Positions 63,301 through 64,000 of a stretch of DNA of 64,000 nucleotides are shown in pieces. The DNA lies in contig JAUIAH010000027.1 of assembly GCA_030425385.1 (NCBI GenBank), forward strand, positions 44,900 through 108,899, in the 5' to 3' direction. Both the position numbers and the translations under genes were made by a program. Origin of the DNA: Verrucomicrobiia bacterium (lineage in GTDB: Bacteria > Verrucomicrobiota > Verrucomicrobiia > Verrucomicrobiales > DEV007). Position 1 is the stretch's first letter. Every line of letters begins with the position of its first letter. The notes under the pieces were generated by a model, which had not been told where the DNA came from, did not search any database, and was given only the letters and a program-made list of their open reading frames with translations.

Positions 63301-63834
63301 CGGCACGTCATTGATGAAACACTGAGCGGTCGTTAACAAACTTCGCCCCCGAAAGCTCAAGTTACCTGGGCCCGAGATTTCCGTGGCAATCCACGCTTCC
63401 GACCTTTCACCCCAAGGAAGAGAGGTGGGAGCGACCTTCGCCGCATCGAAACCTGCTGGTTGATCTCCATAACGCCACCCCTCCCAGACACTACCAGACC
63501 CACCTGTAGTGATGGGCAAGCTTGTATCCAACGCCTCGTTTAGATCAATACTCTCCTGGGATCGCGATAAATACCGAAAACCATCCAATAGAAAAGGAGA
63601 TTCATTCGCAACCAGGCCAATCAGGAGCTGCGATTCTTCGCTTGGCATGAAACCCGAAAGCGTCCACCACTCGGGAGTCTCCATACCCGTGCTCAATTCC
63701 GAGCCTCCACGGACTCGAATGATCGACATCGGCGCGGGGAGCGCTCGAAAAGACCAATACCCTGGCCCTGACAAAGATGTGGACCATTCGGCAAAGCCAT
63801 CCCCCAAAGCAAGCTTCAAGGCACTGCCCCCCAC
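60376..63834 (-). CDS. Giant secreted multi-repeat protein; N-terminus incomplete or frameshifted
   Basis: 1152 residues. At least six copies of a 130-170-residue beta-sandwich unit recur: 'LNEALDTSLPITTGG' , '(E)xWIATEISGPGNLSF', 'WxxSSxNxxSxxxxID', 'LPSGxHRxRWxxxxxxxxxxxxxWLDxVxFxP', as in verrucomicrobial MAM/CBM-like adhesins. The C-terminal 150 residues carry 'SYQTWANDVGLSGELAGPLSDRDGDGVANLVDYAL' and 'YRAEFSSDLQSWSSDVVVEE', the shared module. No signal peptide is present: the GTG start at 63834 comes 14 codons after an in-frame TGA (63876-63874). The real N-terminus is probably further upstream, lost to a frameshift or an error. Confidence 0.8.
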   Translation of the reverse strand: MGGSALKLALGDGFAEWSTSLSGPGYWSFRALPAPMSIIRVRGGSELSTGMETPEWWTLSGFMPSEESQLLIGLVANESPFLLDGFRYLSRSQESIDLNEALDTSLPITTGGSGSVWEGWRYGDQPAGFDAAKVAPTSLPWGERSEAWIATEISGPGNLSFRGRSLLTTAQCFINDVPLISLFSGSPEWVPVNVELPSGVHRVRWEVSSSNPNRFGEVWLDDVSFEPSDHQPIREELGLDPSSTVVSTGWRLQEEISRDGTALESVPSLEGERRELRFQVLGPKTLSFWYKVSSGEEDGLVVSTNGNERLLGEGTLASGDLDWRLAEIPLGKGNNEVGIAYVRGHEFPEGANRAWIDGLTLLPSPSLAEALDAPDLVFTTSGDVPFHGVSSQTAINGSFAGPAWLEQGQRASVETSLIGPGMVSFQWMPSRADVKGEFWINDERVVVSTDSGRVFCSIPPGTHVVKWEFVRLSGAKDPLDARWLDDVQFVGEEQSMNRALDLPDDMLVIAYGDWKVQGDVTSDGVDAVQGPSLKAGESAALELIVQNGGSSLEMSWWWRLDSPDGHGHAELRAAPSGFGSWIASARPEIGWHEYKGELYPGDQRLTWRYGADAESEGPIENFWLDRLHVQVAEVVPVNEALDGGLSFRVGGNSEIGEWRGVRSFDVDEGESKVVINGVPLPGEEMWIETNVSGPGDLTFHWSTSSRNNRSVSFFIDDMKVRSIKRSGSVFNEETGTYELGRERVIVSIPRGGHTVRWTATQHLSLHDRATEPTSLDSVHFRPRSQGILHAALDLPPDVIVITAGYNGTWEVTSASMDGVDGLIPSSLDAELGIGLPPRSQFGLWRSDQFPPEHEDWEYVVYSSDADPVVAEISSGYVLRDGETEVERLYVVDNGNFVSAAQPLTLSKGLDSPLIFTTDERSPWSAALSAGAFDLDEVYFAGTGNSWIATEIEGPGSFAFSWMNQSSGSLGLWIDDLPIAGTREQREWVGVTGDLPEGWHRLEWRVNFGARDRAALDHFQFFPSAEGRSYQTWANDVGLSGELAGPLSDRDGDGVANLVDYALEVPADIGNEGSLVALETDGFFELQFYGRKANDLSYRAEFSSDLQSWSSDVVVEERRDLGNGWLFLRLRDPKSLSEGERWFGRVVVDLLTP

Positions 63835-64000
63835 AAACTGGCCACCAATCTCTTCCTCATCAACGATTTCTCGTCACAGGCATCCCGTAAGAAAAGCTGG
63901 AAACCGGAAAGCTCACGCCGTCTAATCGGTGTGTGAAAACTAACAAGAGACGTAAAACTTCCCAGCCCCAGCCTAAATCGAAAGTAATCGCTCTGCGTCA
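63835..64000 (-). other. Unresolved 5' region of the giant secreted protein
   Basis: Two frames stay open from the window edge to around 63860 on the minus strand; neither is the frame of the downstream gene, which has a TGA at 63876-63874. One of them runs through MRKRLVASLWGAVP across a GGGGGG run and then stops. A +1 change in that run would join it to the main frame. No promoter or clear signal peptide is visible. I cannot assign it. Confidence 0.35.

Noticed and set aside
1..64000. CRISPR arrays, transposons, rRNA or prophage
   Set aside because: No direct-repeat arrays, transposases, integrases or rRNA-like sequence were found; the FG-GAP and MAM-like repeats are protein-coding.

Overview
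The window is a gene-dense bacterial chromosome segment (about 57% GC by eye, many genes touching or overlapping by 4 nt) with no rRNA, CRISPR array, phage or transposase. Its content points to a free-living, probably aerobic member of the Planctomycetota-Verrucomicrobiota-Chlamydiota superphylum, most likely Verrucomicrobiota. The evidence is two Cys-type sulfatases, a Tat-exported FAD oxidoreductase, DUF2231 fused to planctomycete-type cytochrome c motifs, an ECF sigma factor divergent from a Ser/Thr kinase with a propeller, an isochorismatase-ThuA fusion, and secreted proteins with D-x-DGDG-x-x-N calcium-loop modules. The placement is inference from gene content.

Layout. 1-3.6 kb (minus): metallophosphoesterase, Smr nuclease-like protein, a cysteine-poor FmdB-like protein and a secreted FG-GAP propeller. 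3.6-7.7 kb: glycerate kinase, Uma2 nuclease, HtpX-like protease, OpcA-like protein and a small lipoprotein. 7.8-10 kb: secreted FGE-like plus LamG-like protein. 10.2-15.8 kb: MgtE, a three-gene set of DUF1015, methyltransferase and RtcB paralogue, and a cell-wall amidase. 16-22.5 kb: POT peptide transporter, sulfatase, FAD oxidoreductase and a DUF2271-like membrane protein. 22.5-24.5 kb: an isolated eboE-eboC pair. 24.7-31.1 kb: acyltransferase 3, isochorismatase-ThuA fusion, beta-lactamase-NamZ fusion and a second sulfatase. 31.2-33.8 kb: NAD salvage (NadV and a CinA-like/nucleotidyltransferase fusion). 33.8-39 kb: GntR/YtrA-ABC operon joined by ATGA overlaps. 39-44 kb: giant kinase and a sigma factor interrupted by an in-frame amber codon. 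44-47.8 kb: truncated haemoglobin, hydrolase, aminotransferase, small proteins and tRNA-Phe. 47.9-54.5 kb: System II cytochrome c maturation (CcsA/ResC, ResB) and a cytochrome-type membrane protein. 54.5-60.3 kb: LPLAT, glycosyltransferase, RppH-like Nudix hydrolase, a small protein and a formate dehydrogenase. 60.4-63.8 kb: a giant secreted repeat protein.

The most notable observation is that the formate dehydrogenase is split by an in-frame UGA at the position of the catalytic selenocysteine. It is followed, at the E. coli fdhF spacing, by a hairpin with the same GGUCU loop. This is a selenoprotein, not a pseudogene. A second, more speculative recoding candidate is the UGA near the end of the FmdB-like gene, which precedes a GCGC tail and a 9-bp hairpin at SECIS-like distance. 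Other points of interest are the reduced ebo locus, two 7-7-7 palindromes sitting directly on the start codons of nadV and the GntR gene, and the unusual two-domain NAD enzyme. No stretch longer than 300 bases lacks a gene, apart from the 290-base gap at 56243-56532, which holds one doubtful small ORF.
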